Source: Ciborinia camelliae
Lineage: Eukaryota > Ascomycota > Leotiomycetes > Helotiales > Sclerotiniaceae
DNA length: 64,000 nt
Direction of reading: 5' to 3'
Assembly: GCA_025890175.1 (NCBI GenBank)
Contig: JANPYM010000002.1
Coordinates: forward strand, 2,618,006-2,682,005
Below are positions 1-10,685 of the stretch, piece after piece. Under the pieces are notes generated by a model, which worked only from the letters and a program-made list of their open reading frames with translations, did no database searches and had not been told where the DNA came from. Every line of letters starts with the position of its first letter. Within the stretch, counting starts at the first letter, position 1. The position numbers and the translations under genes were made by a program.

Positions 1-503
1 ATTAATAATGAGGGGGGTCCTCTATGACAAAGGGATGATGATACATCTCGGACTTAATTGGTATCGCCTCGTGGTATTCTCCCATCCTTTGTCCACAATC
101 TTTCTAGAAACATGAAGAAAATCTAAATTTAAACTCGAGACAACGCCGGTCACCATGAGTTTTGTGAAAGCTCCTTAGTCCTACTTCACCCCTGCCCTAT
201 CTCCTCGGAATAAATATGAGGTTAGTATGAAGTTATTAATTTCTTTTCGGTAAGTTCAATTCGCTACGATTTTGGGTGGTATTACTAGTTCTTTTCCTTT
301 ATTGGAATTTTCATATACTGCTCGTGAGAATCTTTGGGGAGAGGAAGTGAATTGTCTCTTGGCATCATCATTCATTTGATTGCATTTGAAACCTGAGTTT
401 ATATATTGTCGCTCACTCCGACAACCTCGCTTGCAAGGAGCAACTTCCTTTCCAATCAGATCGAAAAAGAAGCAACATCTTGTTAACCAAACCATCTTAA
501 GCA
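1..503. other. 5' flank with no gene seen
   Basis: No supported gene. The only open frames are short and on either strand and show no recognisable family. The last ~150 bases are presumably promoter and leader of the plus-strand gene that starts at 504. A gene whose 3' end lies left of the window cannot be excluded. Confidence 0.4.
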
Positions 504-1997
504 ATGGAAGAACAAGAACATCATGGAACCACACCAGCATGCCGTGGCAAGTCTTTTGGCAGATGCCTAAGTGTAGTAACAGATTTGGCAGGACCCTCTC
601 AACAACCCTGCCCATCCCCCTATGTTCCAAATCAAATCAATCCTGTTTCAGCCCCTCCTCTCCCTCATCATAGTCAAGTCAATCCACTCTCCGCTCTCCC
701 CATAACACCAAACCATCCCCTAGCAATTCCGCAACCTCAACCATATCAAACACAACTCTTTAACCCCGAACATCATTATTTGCTCTTATCGCTCTCCAGG
801 GAGAATCTCAAAGCACTTTCTCTTCGTCAGAAAATCGCAGCTTTGGAAACTTCCCTATCTTCTCTCGATCTCGGCGGTCCAGCTACGCCGAGTATCACAA
901 CTCCCCTTTCCACTATTTCCACCATCCCCACCCCCATATCCACAATATCCACAACATCATCTACAACTTCGCAAGCCCCCACAAGACGCAAAATCAAAAA
1001 GCAAATCTCTTGGTTGAAATGTCGCATCAAGGAATGCACGCGTCAAGAACGGACTATACTAGATAGATTGCAGCAGATAGGAGAGGAAGAGGAAAGAAGA
1101 TGGCAGTGGATGCAGATTGAACAACAGAGGAGGATAAATGAGGAGATGATGGAGTGGCAAAGGGGGTATTGGGAACAATTTCGGATGTGTGCGGGGGACT
1201 TTGGGGGTGGGTATGGATATGGGGTTGGAGGAAATTGGTGTGGTCAGGGGAACGTAAATGAGGGGTTGGATGCCAATACACCGGCTTTTCAACCTGGGAC
1301 GGGCAGTGTTGGTGTTGGGGGCGAAGGGTCGAGATCGCAAAGATCATCTGTCGTTCGAAAACATTCAAGTGATTTCTGGAACACGGAAGCGCCGGTTTTT
1401 TCACCGGTCGATTTCTTCGGTCCTTCTTCTAAATCTTCTTCTACTCGCTCTTCTCACCATGGCCAGGGTCGGGAAGGAGAGAGGCTTAGTCGAGGATGGG
1501 ATGAATGTGAGTTATCACCCCTGGCAGAAGAAAAAATTGAATTACCAGAAGAATGGTTGGTGGAACCTAAGGAAGAAAAAGACGAAGTAGTAGATGATTC
1601 GACGACCGGCACGGAAATAGGGGAAGGATCAGGAGAAGGATCGGGAGAAGGAAGCGGGGAAGGAAGTGGAGAAGGAGAAGGAGATTCTCCAACAGGAACA
1701 GCCATCACAACACCCACTCCCCAACAAAGTGCGAGGATGACACCGATGGGTGGAGCCAAAAGTTGTAATGATGTCAAACTTGCATTTTGTGACGAGACGT
1801 GGGCGCGAGGGGAGGGCGAAGAGGAGGGCGATTCCTCGGAAGATGGGAAGAGTATTCGTCCGTATACCTTGAGGGATAGGAAGTGTAAAAGTAACAGTTT
1901 GCCTCTGGTCGGGAGCCGGACCTGGCTTGAGGTTTGTGGTAAGTTTAAAGGGGGAGAGCAATTAAAGGAGAAGAATGAGGTTGATCAGGTGTGGTGA
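504..1997 (+). CDS. Hypothetical low-complexity coiled-coil protein (497 aa)
   Basis: Uninterrupted 497-residue frame from an ATG at 504. I do not recognise a family. The N-terminal ~110 residues are rich in Pro, Gln and Ser. Ser/Thr-Ile-Pro repeats follow (about residues 130-155). A basic, charged stretch at about 160-225 (RRKIKKQ, then many Glu/Arg/Gln with Trp) looks like a coiled coil. A Gly/Tyr-rich linker follows, and an acidic tract with the repeated dipeptide-pair GEGS occupies about residues 372-393 (nt 1617-1682). The C-terminus contains YTLRDRKCKSNSLP. No signal peptide or membrane segment is visible. The length of the frame and its biased but protein-like composition support coding. 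A scaffold or nuclear role would be a guess. An N-terminal intron or later start is possible. Confidence 0.75.
   Translation: MEEQEHHGTTPACRGKSFGRCLSVVTDLAGPSQQPCPSPYVPNQINPVSAPPLPHHSQVNPLSALPITPNHPLAIPQPQPYQTQLFNPEHHYLLLSLSRENLKALSLRQKIAALETSLSSLDLGGPATPSITTPLSTISTIPTPISTISTTSSTTSQAPTRRKIKKQISWLKCRIKECTRQERTILDRLQQIGEEEERRWQWMQIEQQRRINEEMMEWQRGYWEQFRMCAGDFGGGYGYGVGGNWCGQGNVNEGLDANTPAFQPGTGSVGVGGEGSRSQRSSVVRKHSSDFWNTEAPVFSPVDFFGPSSKSSSTRSSHHGQGREGERLSRGWDECELSPLAEEKIELPEEWLVEPKEEKDEVVDDSTTGTEIGEGSGEGSGEGSGEGSGEGEGDSPTGTAITTPTPQQSARMTPMGGAKSCNDVKLAFCDETWARGEGEEEGDSSEDGKSIRPYTLRDRKCKSNSLPLVGSRTWLEVCGKFKGGEQLKEKNEVDQVW
1617..1682 (+). repeat. In-frame GEGS-type minisatellite
   Basis: Imperfect 12-bp repeat units (ggagaaggatcg and variants) encode repeated Gly-Glu-Gly-Ser inside the acidic tail of the protein at 504-1997. 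Copy number is likely variable between isolates; that is inference from the repeat structure. Confidence 0.7.
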
Positions 1998-2671
1998 TGG
2001 TTATTTGATTTTGTGGCATGGGATGACATGAGTTGGGTTGGCTTGTTTGCTTGTACAGCATGATGATGTTATGAGAGGGGTATGAGGTATGAAAAGTTTT
2101 GCTTGTTAGCAATCGAACAGTATACGCCTTGTTCGATATCTGAAGCCTTTGTACATAGTCTGGTGTATGTAGATTGCACATAGGTTGTATAAAAGGTTCT
2201 TTTAGTATCGATGTATGGTTGCACGTAAATTTTATAGAGAATTCTTTTGATATTGAGGTATTGATATAGATAATGTGGCACCCACCTTAGTTCTCAAAAT
2301 TGACATCATAACTCCGTTCCATATCTTTTGGCGCCTTCAATATTGTTCCGTTACGATGATTAGAATCTCTTACTGTGTGCATATGCTTGATTAAGCTTTC
2401 TGGAAACCTTTTGTAATGACTGTAGGCTCGGTTTGGAACATGCAGTAGCATTTTCCACCATTCTATCGCCGCCAAGTCCAGATAAAGGTTCCAAACAACG
2501 GACTACATCACCGGACCTTGAATATCCCATGAGTCTTCATTGGGGAAAAGACTAACTCCCAAGACTCCGATGATTAAAAGCTCCTGCTAACTTCTCCTTG
2601 CTTGTTCCCATATTGCTTGGATCTTCACATCCATTTGTCTACCTTACTAGCCCTTGACCATTAACATTTCT
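1998..2671. other. Convergent 3' intergenic region
   Basis: Lies between two genes whose 3' ends face each other. AT-rich, with short spurious frames only. Presumably the two 3' UTRs. Nothing else seen. Confidence 0.5.
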
Positions 2672-3490
2672 CTATTGAAACTCCCCAAACTCTCCATCAT
2701 CAAAGCCTAGCTCCTCGGCCGATGGCTCTGGTATTAAAGGAGCTTCCACAATATTCTGACTTGATCTCTTTTTAGCCCTAATTTCTTGTGCACTTGGCGG
2801 TGGTGGTAAAAAAGCCCCCATTCCCCCTCCAACTGGCGGAGGCGGTAAAGAAAAACCACCCAATCCTTTTTCAGACTCCTCACTCTTCTTTGGTGTTCTC
2901 CTACCCGCACCTCTTCCCCCGATATTAACCGTAATAGTCTCTCCCTCCTTCAAACTAAAATCCCTCTTAACCTCCGACTTCTCTTCCTTCTTCATGGCCC
3001 CCGCAGATGTAGGTTTCCCACCTCCTTGTTCCTCAATCCCTAACGTCTTCCTCACTTCTTGTAAAGCTACACTAAAATCAAACGCCTCCGATCTCTCCTC
3101 AAATCCAATTCCCAAAACTGCTTTCATGCCTCCTTCTCCTTGTACCCTCACTGCGAAAAATCGGGAGCTATCCAATACTTGTTCTACCACACCCGTTACT
3201 GTATAGGGAGCTGCGGCGAATAACTGTCCATTGCTAGGATCCTCTAGTAATATATCAGCTTTGACTTTCTCTTCGCCATTTTTGTCTGGAATCGCCGTTT
3301 CGAGAATTCGAATTCGCGCGGTGAAGATCTGTCGTTTATTGTTGTCGGCGGTCCAGGTGGAGGCTACGTAACCTTTGTTGGAGGTGAGAGGTGGGATGTT
3401 ATAAACGTGTACGGAGGGTGCGATGAAGAGGATTCGTTGAAGGGTATCGGGTGGTAGAGATCTACCTGTGGAGGGGTCGATAGTTTCCAT
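2672..3490 (-). CDS. NECAP-type adaptin ear-binding coat-associated protein
   Basis: Single exon of 272 residues. The first ~155 residues match the NECAP PHear domain: a start with an SVHVYNIPP-type strand, then NKGYVASTW, LLEDPSNGQLFAAAPY, and near the domain end VLGIGFEERSEAFDF. NECAP proteins bind AP-1/AP-2 adaptin ears and help clathrin-coated vesicle formation at the plasma membrane and Golgi. The C-terminal half is Pro/Gly-rich with PPPP runs. It ends in an acidic FGEFQ tail and lacks the terminal WVQF motif of animal NECAPs. The start is the ATG at 3490. The frame stays open 25 codons upstream to another ATG at 3565, but those residues look unlike the family. Divergent from eIF2B alpha across 551 bp. 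Confidence 0.9.
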   Translation of the reverse strand: METIDPSTGRSLPPDTLQRILFIAPSVHVYNIPPLTSNKGYVASTWTADNNKRQIFTARIRILETAIPDKNGEEKVKADILLEDPSNGQLFAAAPYTVTGVVEQVLDSSRFFAVRVQGEGGMKAVLGIGFEERSEAFDFSVALQEVRKTLGIEEQGGGKPTSAGAMKKEEKSEVKRDFSLKEGETITVNIGGRGAGRRTPKKSEESEKGLGGFSLPPPPVGGGMGAFLPPPPSAQEIRAKKRSSQNIVEAPLIPEPSAEELGFDDGEFGEFQ

Positions 3491-4041
3491 GTTTATGGGA
3501 AATAGGTTTTGTTTTTGGGCTGGCAGATTTCTTATATCATAATCAGAAGAACAGAGCCTCTTCAACTTGTAGTTCGCCTCCTTTTCTCAACTTTATGATG
3601 TTGTCTGAATCAAAAGCTTCGACACATTTACGAAGTGTTGCGAGGTGTTCGGCCTTCCCCACAGCCTATCGTTGCATCGCAAGGCTACACGTGATGTCAT
3701 CTATGATTGGCTGAACCCCCTGGTCATAATTTCATTGTACGATATAATACTTAGAGTCATCACACAAATTCATGGATGACTCTATTGATGTTGCATATAA
3801 TTTTGAGGAATACTTGTATTTACTTTAATACTCTAATAAATTCATGAAATCCATACCGGTATACACAAAATGGATCTAGAACCTGGTATGCATATCCATA
3901 AAATGTCCATGCGATTCCTCTAGCTCTTGCGCTCATCACAGCCTTGCTAACAAAATTTCCCCTCCTCAAATAGTAACCCCCCTCCTCGAAGGAACTACAA
4001 CACCACCCCCTCTTTCCGGACATCCTCCTGCCTTGAAGAAA
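3491..4041. promoter_or_regulatory. Divergent promoter region NECAP / eIF2B alpha
   Basis: Head-to-head 551-bp interval between two housekeeping genes, so it should carry both promoters. The sequence shows AT-rich patches and pyrimidine-rich tracts just before the eIF2B start. I cannot point to a defined factor site. Confidence 0.5.
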
Positions 4042-5200
4042 ATGGCTTCCATAGGAAACATTCCCCAACTGAAAGATTCAAAACCATTCGAGTACATCTC
4101 TCTTCGCTCGATGCCAAAAAGACCCCTCACTGACTCATACAACCCTCTATCAGTATAGTAGAAACATACCATAGACTCCTCAACGATGATCCGGATATTA
4201 CTATGCCAGTCGCTGCAATCGAAGCACTCATTGAACTCCTTGTCTCCTCTCACGCAGTCACCGTTTACGAAACTCTCGATTTAGTCAAAACCCAATCCGA
4301 TTATTTGAAATCAAGAGTCCCTAATTCGATATCATTATCTGCCGGAACGGATTTATTTCAAAGATATATGATTCAGTCTTTAAAACCTTCAAGTACGGGC
4401 AATTTCGAAACTGTGCGACAACATCTATTAAGTAATGGAAGATTGTTTGTTAGTAGGGCAAAGGCCGCTAGATATAATATTGCTATGCGCGGAAGAGATT
4501 TTGTTAGGGATGGGGGTGTGGTTTTGACGCATGGAGGAAGTAGAGTTGTGGGCGCGCTTCTGGACAAGGCAGCAGAGGCGAGAGCTAGTGGTGGAAATGT
4601 GAGATTCAAGGTCATTTATGTTATAGATGATGCTAGGTGTGCTGAGAGTAAAGTGATTGTTACATCACTAAGGGCCAAAGGTGTACCAGTCGCTACTATA
4701 TCAGAAGGTGCTGTGGGGTATGCCATGGGGAAAGTCGATTTGGTTATCGTTGGTGCAGAAGGTGTGGTGGAAAATGGTGGAGTCATTTCGAGGTTGGGAA
4801 CATATCAAATTGCGCTATTGGCTAAAGCTGCTGGAAAACCATTTTATGTCGCTGCGGAAAGTCATAAGTTTGTGCGATTATATCCTTTGGGACAATATGA
4901 TCTTGGTATTGATCAAGAGATTATTGACTTTCGTACCGAGGATGATGAAGAGGAGAAGTCCGGAGAGAAGGCCCTGAAAATTGAGGAGAGCATGGAATAT
5001 TTTGGAGTAAATAAGATTGATATGTCGAAACCGGATGCAGTCGATGCAGTGGACTTTACGGTAAGTAATTCCGATACATGGTTTTGATATAATAACTGAT
5101 CATTTTATAGCCTCCAGCATTGATATCGGCGCTTATTACCGAAACAGGAGTACGGACTCCAAGTGCTGTTAGTGAGGAGCTTATTAGTTTATGGTATTGA
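4042..5200 (+). CDS. GCN3: Translation initiation factor eIF2B subunit alpha
   Basis: Regulatory alpha subunit of eIF2B, the guanine-nucleotide exchange factor for eIF2; it senses phosphorylated eIF2 alpha. Three exons: 4042-4091, 4154-5060, 5111-5200, giving 348 residues. Intron 1 (4092-4153) and intron 2 (5061-5110) have GT..AG ends and CTGAC/AACTGAT branch-like motifs. Joining exon 1 to exon 2 restores the expected N-terminus PFDIVETYHRLLNDDPDITM. The last exon restores the C-terminus ending in EELISLWY. Family marks visible include FISRAKAAR-type text (LFVSRAKAARYNIA), ILTHGGSRVV (here VLTHGGSRVV), VIVGAEGVVENGGVISRLGT and a PFYVAAESHKF block. The protein is slightly longer than the yeast protein because of an acidic insert near residue 260-275. 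The symbol follows the yeast orthologue. Confidence 0.95.
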
Positions 5201-6200
5201 GTTGGGATTCAATATTATTGCGAGGATTAGAGCTACGCAATTCAGCAATCTCAGTCTCGTGGAAGCAATTATTCCATGGCGTCAGGAGTATAAAACAACG
5301 TTACCGAGACGGGACGATCGACGGATGATCACTGGAGATGATACCCATGGACGTCTTCTGAATCTGGTTAGATGATATCTGATAATTTTGTCAAGTATAG
5401 CAGATGGTTGGACGAGATTCGGAACGAAGTCAAGGAATGCACAAAAGATATGGCTAGATTGTGTCTGTAAGTACCTAGGTATATAACAGGTCGATATATA
5501 TCCCAGACTCAGTAAATAATACAAGCGGCGCAGAAATGAATATAGAATATAGCCTCTATTTTTCCAATCTAATTGACTCGGAATTTCTACTGTTTGAAAA
5601 AAAGTAAAGACTGACAATCGAGAGAGCTTACTAAGGCAAAGTGACATGACATGTATGATGAAAACCTTTAGAATAATCAAAAAATCGGCCTTAGCTACCA
5701 GCCTTAGCTACCAGCCCTACCTTCATCAAACTCTCCTGACATAACCGAGCCCCTACGTCAAATCAGTAAGCGCGGGGCACAATCAACAACACAGCCTCGA
5801 AAATTGCATAAATCAGATATCAATGCAATAACTGTGCCTCTCAATTCTGAAACCTCTCAAGCCCCAACATTTGCCGGGAATTATAAATGTTGATAAATTA
5901 CATGTCAGAGTACCTAAACAGTGCCACGATGGAGAGTGTATCAGGTGGTTTTGTGGGGAGGCGCAGAGGATGAAGGATGGGCAGAGGGTGAGTGAGGTGT
6001 TATATGGGAATGGTTGTAACCTACTTTTGGTTTTTGATTTTTGGTTTTGTCATTTTTGGAAGTAGAGTTAAAGTTCTGCATGGAAATATCAACTAGAATT
6101 TGAGCTTATAACGATCATCGTTGATTTTTCTCTTGCGGCCATATCTCGACCATCTATCTCAAAAACCTTCTCAATTCGTTCACATAATCTCCACTCGAAC
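5201..6200. other. 1-kb intergenic region, no gene supported
   Basis: Contains the presumed 3' UTR of eIF2B alpha and the promoter/leader of the gene at 6201. Open frames here are short and unrelated to known families. A 13-bp unit (gccttagctacca) is present twice in tandem at about 5690-5715. Confidence 0.5.
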
Positions 6201-6629
6201 ATGTCCGCTTTAAGCAACATCCTCCCTATCCTCCTCCTCGCTCTTCCTATGACCATTGCAACCGTTGATAGCGATTATCCCCAACCGCTAGATTACAGTT
6301 CTCAACACCGAGCTTTTGATTCCAAGGCGACAAGTGCTCTCACCATTCACATAATCATAAGCATTGTCGTCCTTGTAACATTCATCCTTGTTACGATAAC
6401 CTTGATTAAAATCGCTTCACGGAGACGTCGACAGGGTCCTACACAGCTCGCTGGAAAGGTGTATAATAGGCCGGGAGCGAGAACGACAGCGGCACCGCCG
6501 TATAGGGTTGGGGATGATGTTTATTTGCCGGCATATTCTTATGAACCAGCGAGGGGAGAAACGGTCATTTCTCAATCATCATTAGTCGCACAACCAGCAC
6601 CGGCGCACGTATCGAAGGATGTAGTTTGA
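6201..6629 (+). CDS. Small single-pass membrane protein, unknown function
   Basis: 142 residues in one exon from an ATG at 6201. The first ~20 residues are a good signal peptide (hydrophobic core ILPILLLALPM, then a small-residue region). A short luminal segment follows. A strong membrane helix occupies about residues 46-72 (LTIHIIISIVVLVTFILVTI), and a basic stop-transfer SRRRRQ comes immediately after. The cytosolic tail is Pro/Tyr-rich with PPYRVGDDVYLPAY. This predicts a type I membrane protein. The overall plan resembles small fungal plasma-membrane or cell-wall sensor-like proteins, but no family is recognised. Confidence 0.8.
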   Translation: MSALSNILPILLLALPMTIATVDSDYPQPLDYSSQHRAFDSKATSALTIHIIISIVVLVTFILVTITLIKIASRRRRQGPTQLAGKVYNRPGARTTAAPPYRVGDDVYLPAYSYEPARGETVISQSSLVAQPAPAHVSKDVV

Positions 6630-6992
6630 GGGAAGATTGGTATGCGCTTTGGTTTGGGATTGGAGACAAAGGTTTATATGTAAAATATTATGTATAATAT
6701 CGCGGGAGTTTGGTTTCGCAGTGGCTATGACGCCTATATGTCGATGGTTTGGACATAGGGAACGTAATGGCGGCGTTGGTGAAATTGTCTCATTTTGTTG
6801 GTCCACCATCGGATGGTCATTAGAATGTCTGCAGTTTCTAAATGATATCAAATGCCCGTCCTAATGTCTCCAAACTTCGTAAATCGAATCAAATGCTTTC
6901 TTGGGTCTCATATGACATAAAATGCGAAAAGGAATGATCGCAAACTGTTCCATCCAGAAATTTATCTGTTGAATATCCGCTGATTTGATTTT
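6630..6992. other. Convergent 3' intergenic region
   Basis: 363 bp between the 3' ends of the small membrane protein (+) and POP4 (-). No feature seen beyond likely UTR sequence. Confidence 0.5.
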
Positions 6993-7688
6993 TCATACAT
7001 GAGGCAAGAAATGTGGTTTAAATTTCTTATTCGCCCGATCTGCTGCTCTATGCATGAATTGTTCGCCATGCAACTCAAACACCAATTCTTTGACGGAAGA
7101 AGCACCATCTTTCTCCAAGTCGGCATCTTTCTTAGTCTCCCGGATCGGTATCGTAAATTTGAAGATGGTATTCTCCTTCGGCAGAACCTTCAAAACGTTG
7201 TTCTTCGTAATAATCTCAAAAATTCCCTTTGAATCTTTGATCACAATTCCCTTCACACCAACTCTACTCACACATCTACTTCTCACCACCTCAAGTTCCG
7301 CTCCATGATAATCGGCACTGCATAATTTAGCAGCTGCAGGTCCAGTAACTGGCATACAGTTTTCTCCCAACACTTCCGAAATATATCCTATCCACATTTT
7401 ATGTAAAGGTTCGTAAATGCTATATTTTTGCGCCGATTTGGGTACATCGTACAAACATAAAGCCCGCTTCTCCCTAGCAGATAGAGGAGCAGGCTTCAAT
7501 TTCTTTTTGCGTAGAGCAAGCTTTCGCTGTCGTTCAAGACGACGATGTTGTTGTTCATTGTTTGGTTCGGTAGGTTTGAGGTGTAGTGGTCGTTGTTTGA
7601 CTTTCTCTGTGAATATTCGACTTGCACTATCAGGCGAATGCGCTCGTGACAATAATTTTGTCGCTATGTTATTATCTTTGGACGACAT
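6993..7688 (-). CDS. POP4: Ribonuclease P/MRP protein subunit Pop4 (Rpp29)
   Basis: 231 residues, single exon, start ATG at 7688. Shared protein subunit of RNase P (tRNA 5' end maturation) and RNase MRP (rRNA processing); it acts in the nucleus/nucleolus. The N-terminal half is basic (RRLERQRKLALRKKKLKP), typical of RNA-binding extensions. The C-terminal part is the Rpp29 Sm-like beta barrel: YSIYEPLHKMWIGYI, the ADYHGAELEVVRSRC block, GIVIKDSKGIFEIIT, VLPKENTIFKF, and a final ELHGEQFMHRAADRANKKFKP. Length agrees with fungal relatives. Divergent from the acyltransferase gene, with only 332 bp between starts. Confidence 0.93.
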   Translation of the reverse strand: MSSKDNNIATKLLSRAHSPDSASRIFTEKVKQRPLHLKPTEPNNEQQHRRLERQRKLALRKKKLKPAPLSAREKRALCLYDVPKSAQKYSIYEPLHKMWIGYISEVLGENCMPVTGPAAAKLCSADYHGAELEVVRSRCVSRVGVKGIVIKDSKGIFEIITKNNVLKVLPKENTIFKFTIPIRETKKDADLEKDGASSVKELVFELHGEQFMHRAADRANKKFKPHFLPHV

Positions 7689-8020
7689 TGTTCTTCTTCT
7701 TTTCGTAGTTGGTCGCAGATGTTGAGTTTAAAAAGAAAGCCCAAAGCTTCCCAAATTCACATGCTAAAAAAAGTTCCGGGCCGTTATGTAAGCTAAACTA
7801 GTTTAGGTGACCCCAGATTTCCGCTGGGTCCTCCAGGCTCAAGGATGTGGCGCGCGCCGGCATACCTCACCGAGGCTCGAATGTTTACTACTAGGAAGTT
7901 AATAACAATGCCTCAACATAAGTTTCCAACAACAATCCATGTGTTTGATTCCGGCATTCGATGATAAGATATTGTGCGACAATGATATCGTCATAACATC
8001 GTTCTGAAATATCGACAAAT
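7689..8020. promoter_or_regulatory. Divergent promoter POP4 / acyltransferase
   Basis: Compact 332-bp head-to-head interval serving both genes. It contains a GC-richer core around 7820-7880 (tggcgcgcgccggcatacc), which stands out in an otherwise AT-leaning flank. No factor site can be assigned from sequence alone. Confidence 0.5.
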
Positions 8021-10685
8021 ATGACAGACAATAGAAGCTCATCCCCTCCAAGGACTTCCGCTCCTGATCTCGAAATCCTGGGCGATCAAGTAACATTACA
8101 CCCTAGTGGTTATATCGAACCCCCGGAAAGACCTCACGATGGAGAGAAAGAAAGGAATTTGGTGGAGCACATGGCAAGGTTTCGGTCAAGTCCTTTGGAA
8201 TTTCTGAGAGAGGTTTCGTTGTATGTTTCAGGAGTAAGTACTTTCACCAGTGGAAAGGTACCATCCATTGCTTACCCTCTTCTAGACAGGATGGCGCGCC
8301 TATGATCATTTCATCGGACAACCTATATTCTACTCTGGATTCTCGGAGAATATGACAGCTGCGGTCATGTCTACACCTATCTTACAAAAACGAATATCTG
8401 AATTGGCCGAGAAAAGGATAGAGGTTGAGGTACAAGAAGGGTTATTAAATAAAGACGATCCATCATACCTCTCGAAAAGAGCACAGAGAAAGTCTGCCAT
8501 TGAGCAAAGTTTACAAGAGCTTTCAGAAAAGCTGACAAATGATATGATATGCAAGATGGAGAGTAGGCCATTCATTAGAGGAGCTTATTACCTCTGCACT
8601 CAACTCTTAACTAGGGCATACCATCAAGGTAAGAGATACGGATATGATCCACCATATTTCCATACTAATGGAAATGCAGGTATTCACGTGTCTAGTGAGG
8701 AAGTCCTTAGATTACGAATTGTTGCCGAAAAAGCACAAAAAGACAAGACTTCGATAATTTTTCTTCCATGCCATAGATCTCATGTAGACTATGTTTCTTT
8801 GCAACTAATTTGCTATCGTCTTGGTATTGCTTTACCCACTGTCGTGGCTGGAGATAATTTGAATTTCCCTGTCGTAGGGAGCTTCTTACAACATGCTGGT
8901 CAGTCAGTCCATACCTTTGACAGTCTTAACAGATAATAATTTTATAGGGGCCATGTGGATAAGAAGAAGTTTTGGAGAAGATGCGCTATATACAACTCTT
9001 GTACAATCCTACATAGATACACTTCTACAAGGCGGCTATAACTTTGAATGTTTCATCGAAGGCGGAAGATCGAGAACCGGAAAGTTGTTACCGCCTAAGT
9101 TCGGTATTCTGAGCTTCATCCTGGATAGTATCCTTTCAGGTCGAGTCAAAGATACCATCATCTGTCCTGTCAGTACTCAATATGACAAGGTTATTGAAAC
9201 CGAAGGTTATGTTGGTGAACTACTTGGAATCCCAAAGAAAAAGGAGAATTTGGCAGATTTCCTCTCAGCATCTTCAGTTCTTTCTCTAAAGTTGGGTCGC
9301 GTTGATGTTCGATTTCATGAACCTTGGAGTTTACGAGATTTCATATTACAACAACAAGCTCGATCATTAGGGATACCAAAGACGCTCGACTTTGAGAAAA
9401 TTAATGTGCCTAGTGTTCGACAAAAGTTACTGAGAACCCTGGGATATAAAGTTCTTTCTGACATCAACGCAGTCTCAGTCGTCATGCCTACTGCGTTGGT
9501 GGGAACAGTTTTATTGACTTTGAGAGGCCGTGGTGTTGGCAAATCCGAACTGATTCGCCGAGTCGAATGGATCAGTGAACGTGTTAGAAATAAGGGAGGT
9601 CGAGTAGCTCATTTTGCCGGCGCTACTACATCTGCAGTAGTTGAAAGAGCTCTCGAGGTTCTTGGTAAAGATCTTGTAGGGAGAGTTGATGGCTTGGCGG
9701 AAGAAACGTACTACGCCGTGGACCGATTCCAGCTATCTTTCTATCGAAACATGACAATACATTTATTCATATCTGAAGCACTAGTTAGTGCCAGTATGTA
9801 TATGAATGTAAAACGTGGAGGAGGGAAAGTTCATCAAAATATCTCATATGAAGAACTGAGAAATCAAGTCCAGTTTCTTTCTCAGCTATTCCGAGGTGAA
9901 TTCATCTACCCGACAGAAGGATTGGCCGTCAATTTGGACAACACTCTACGCGACTTGGAAGCCGACAACATAGTCGAACTTATCCGAGATCCAGAAGGAA
10001 AGATTATGAATATTGGTTTATCTGACCATGAACGTTCTGTTGGACGTGAAAATTACGATTTTTACTGTTTCCTAATATGGCCATTCGTTGAAGCATTCTG
10101 GCTTGGTGCCGTTTCTCTCATGGGCTTTACACCACCTCCAAATAAACCAAACGATGTTTGGTTGGAAGTCAAGAAAGCTCATGATGGTTCTCAACTGGTA
10201 AGTATCATCATGCCATATATCCACTATGAATACTTCCTAACTGAATCAAGCTCGGGAAAACTCTCTACCACCAAGGTGATTTATCTTACTTCGAAGCTGT
10301 CAATAAGGAAACACTCAAGAATGCATATCAACGATTTGAAGACGAAGGCATAGTAATAGTATCCAAGAGTAAAAACACGAAGATTCAAGCACGATCTCGA
10401 CTTTCCCCCGAATGGACACCAAGCCGAAACCCAGTGACAGGTATGATTGCCGCAGAAGGAAAGTTATGGGATTTCATTGAAAAGATCGCCAAGTCAAGAA
10501 GAGAAGGGAAGAATAGACGTGATGGGGCCACTGTATCAACAAGAGTTCTAAGGCTTGCAGATGAGTTGGGGCAGGCCTTATTTGCCGAAGGATCGGGGGA
10601 TCTAGGGATGTCTGAGGAGGAGAAGAAGGAATTGCAGAGGAGAGAGAAGAGAAGACAGGCATTGAGAGCTAGAGCTCATTTGTGA
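8021..10685 (+). CDS. Glycerol-3-phosphate / dihydroxyacetone-phosphate acyltransferase (PlsB/GNPAT-like)
   Basis: Acylates the sn-1 position of glycerol-3-phosphate or DHAP, the first step of glycerolipid (or ether-lipid) synthesis. Four exons: 8021-8233, 8286-8898, 8948-10197, 10251-10685; 836 residues. All three introns are GT..AG and the total is in frame. The LPLAT blocks are visible. Block I is HRSHVDY with catalytic His near residue 234 and its Asp. Block II is GAMWIRRSFG. Block III is FIEGGRSRTGKLLPPKFG. Block IV is IICPVSTQYDK. This is the PlsB/GNPAT class, not the fungal Gat1/Gat2 membrane class with HDC motifs. The C-terminus has a basic charged helix (KKELQRREKRRQALRARAHL). No clear peroxisomal targeting tripeptide is seen: the last residues are AHL, which only loosely resembles PTS1. 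The split between GPAT and DHAPAT activity cannot be decided from sequence. Confidence 0.93.

Noticed and set aside
1054..1404. Long antisense frames opposite the gene at 504-1997
   Set aside because: They mirror biased composition of the plus-strand coding sequence and have no family similarity.
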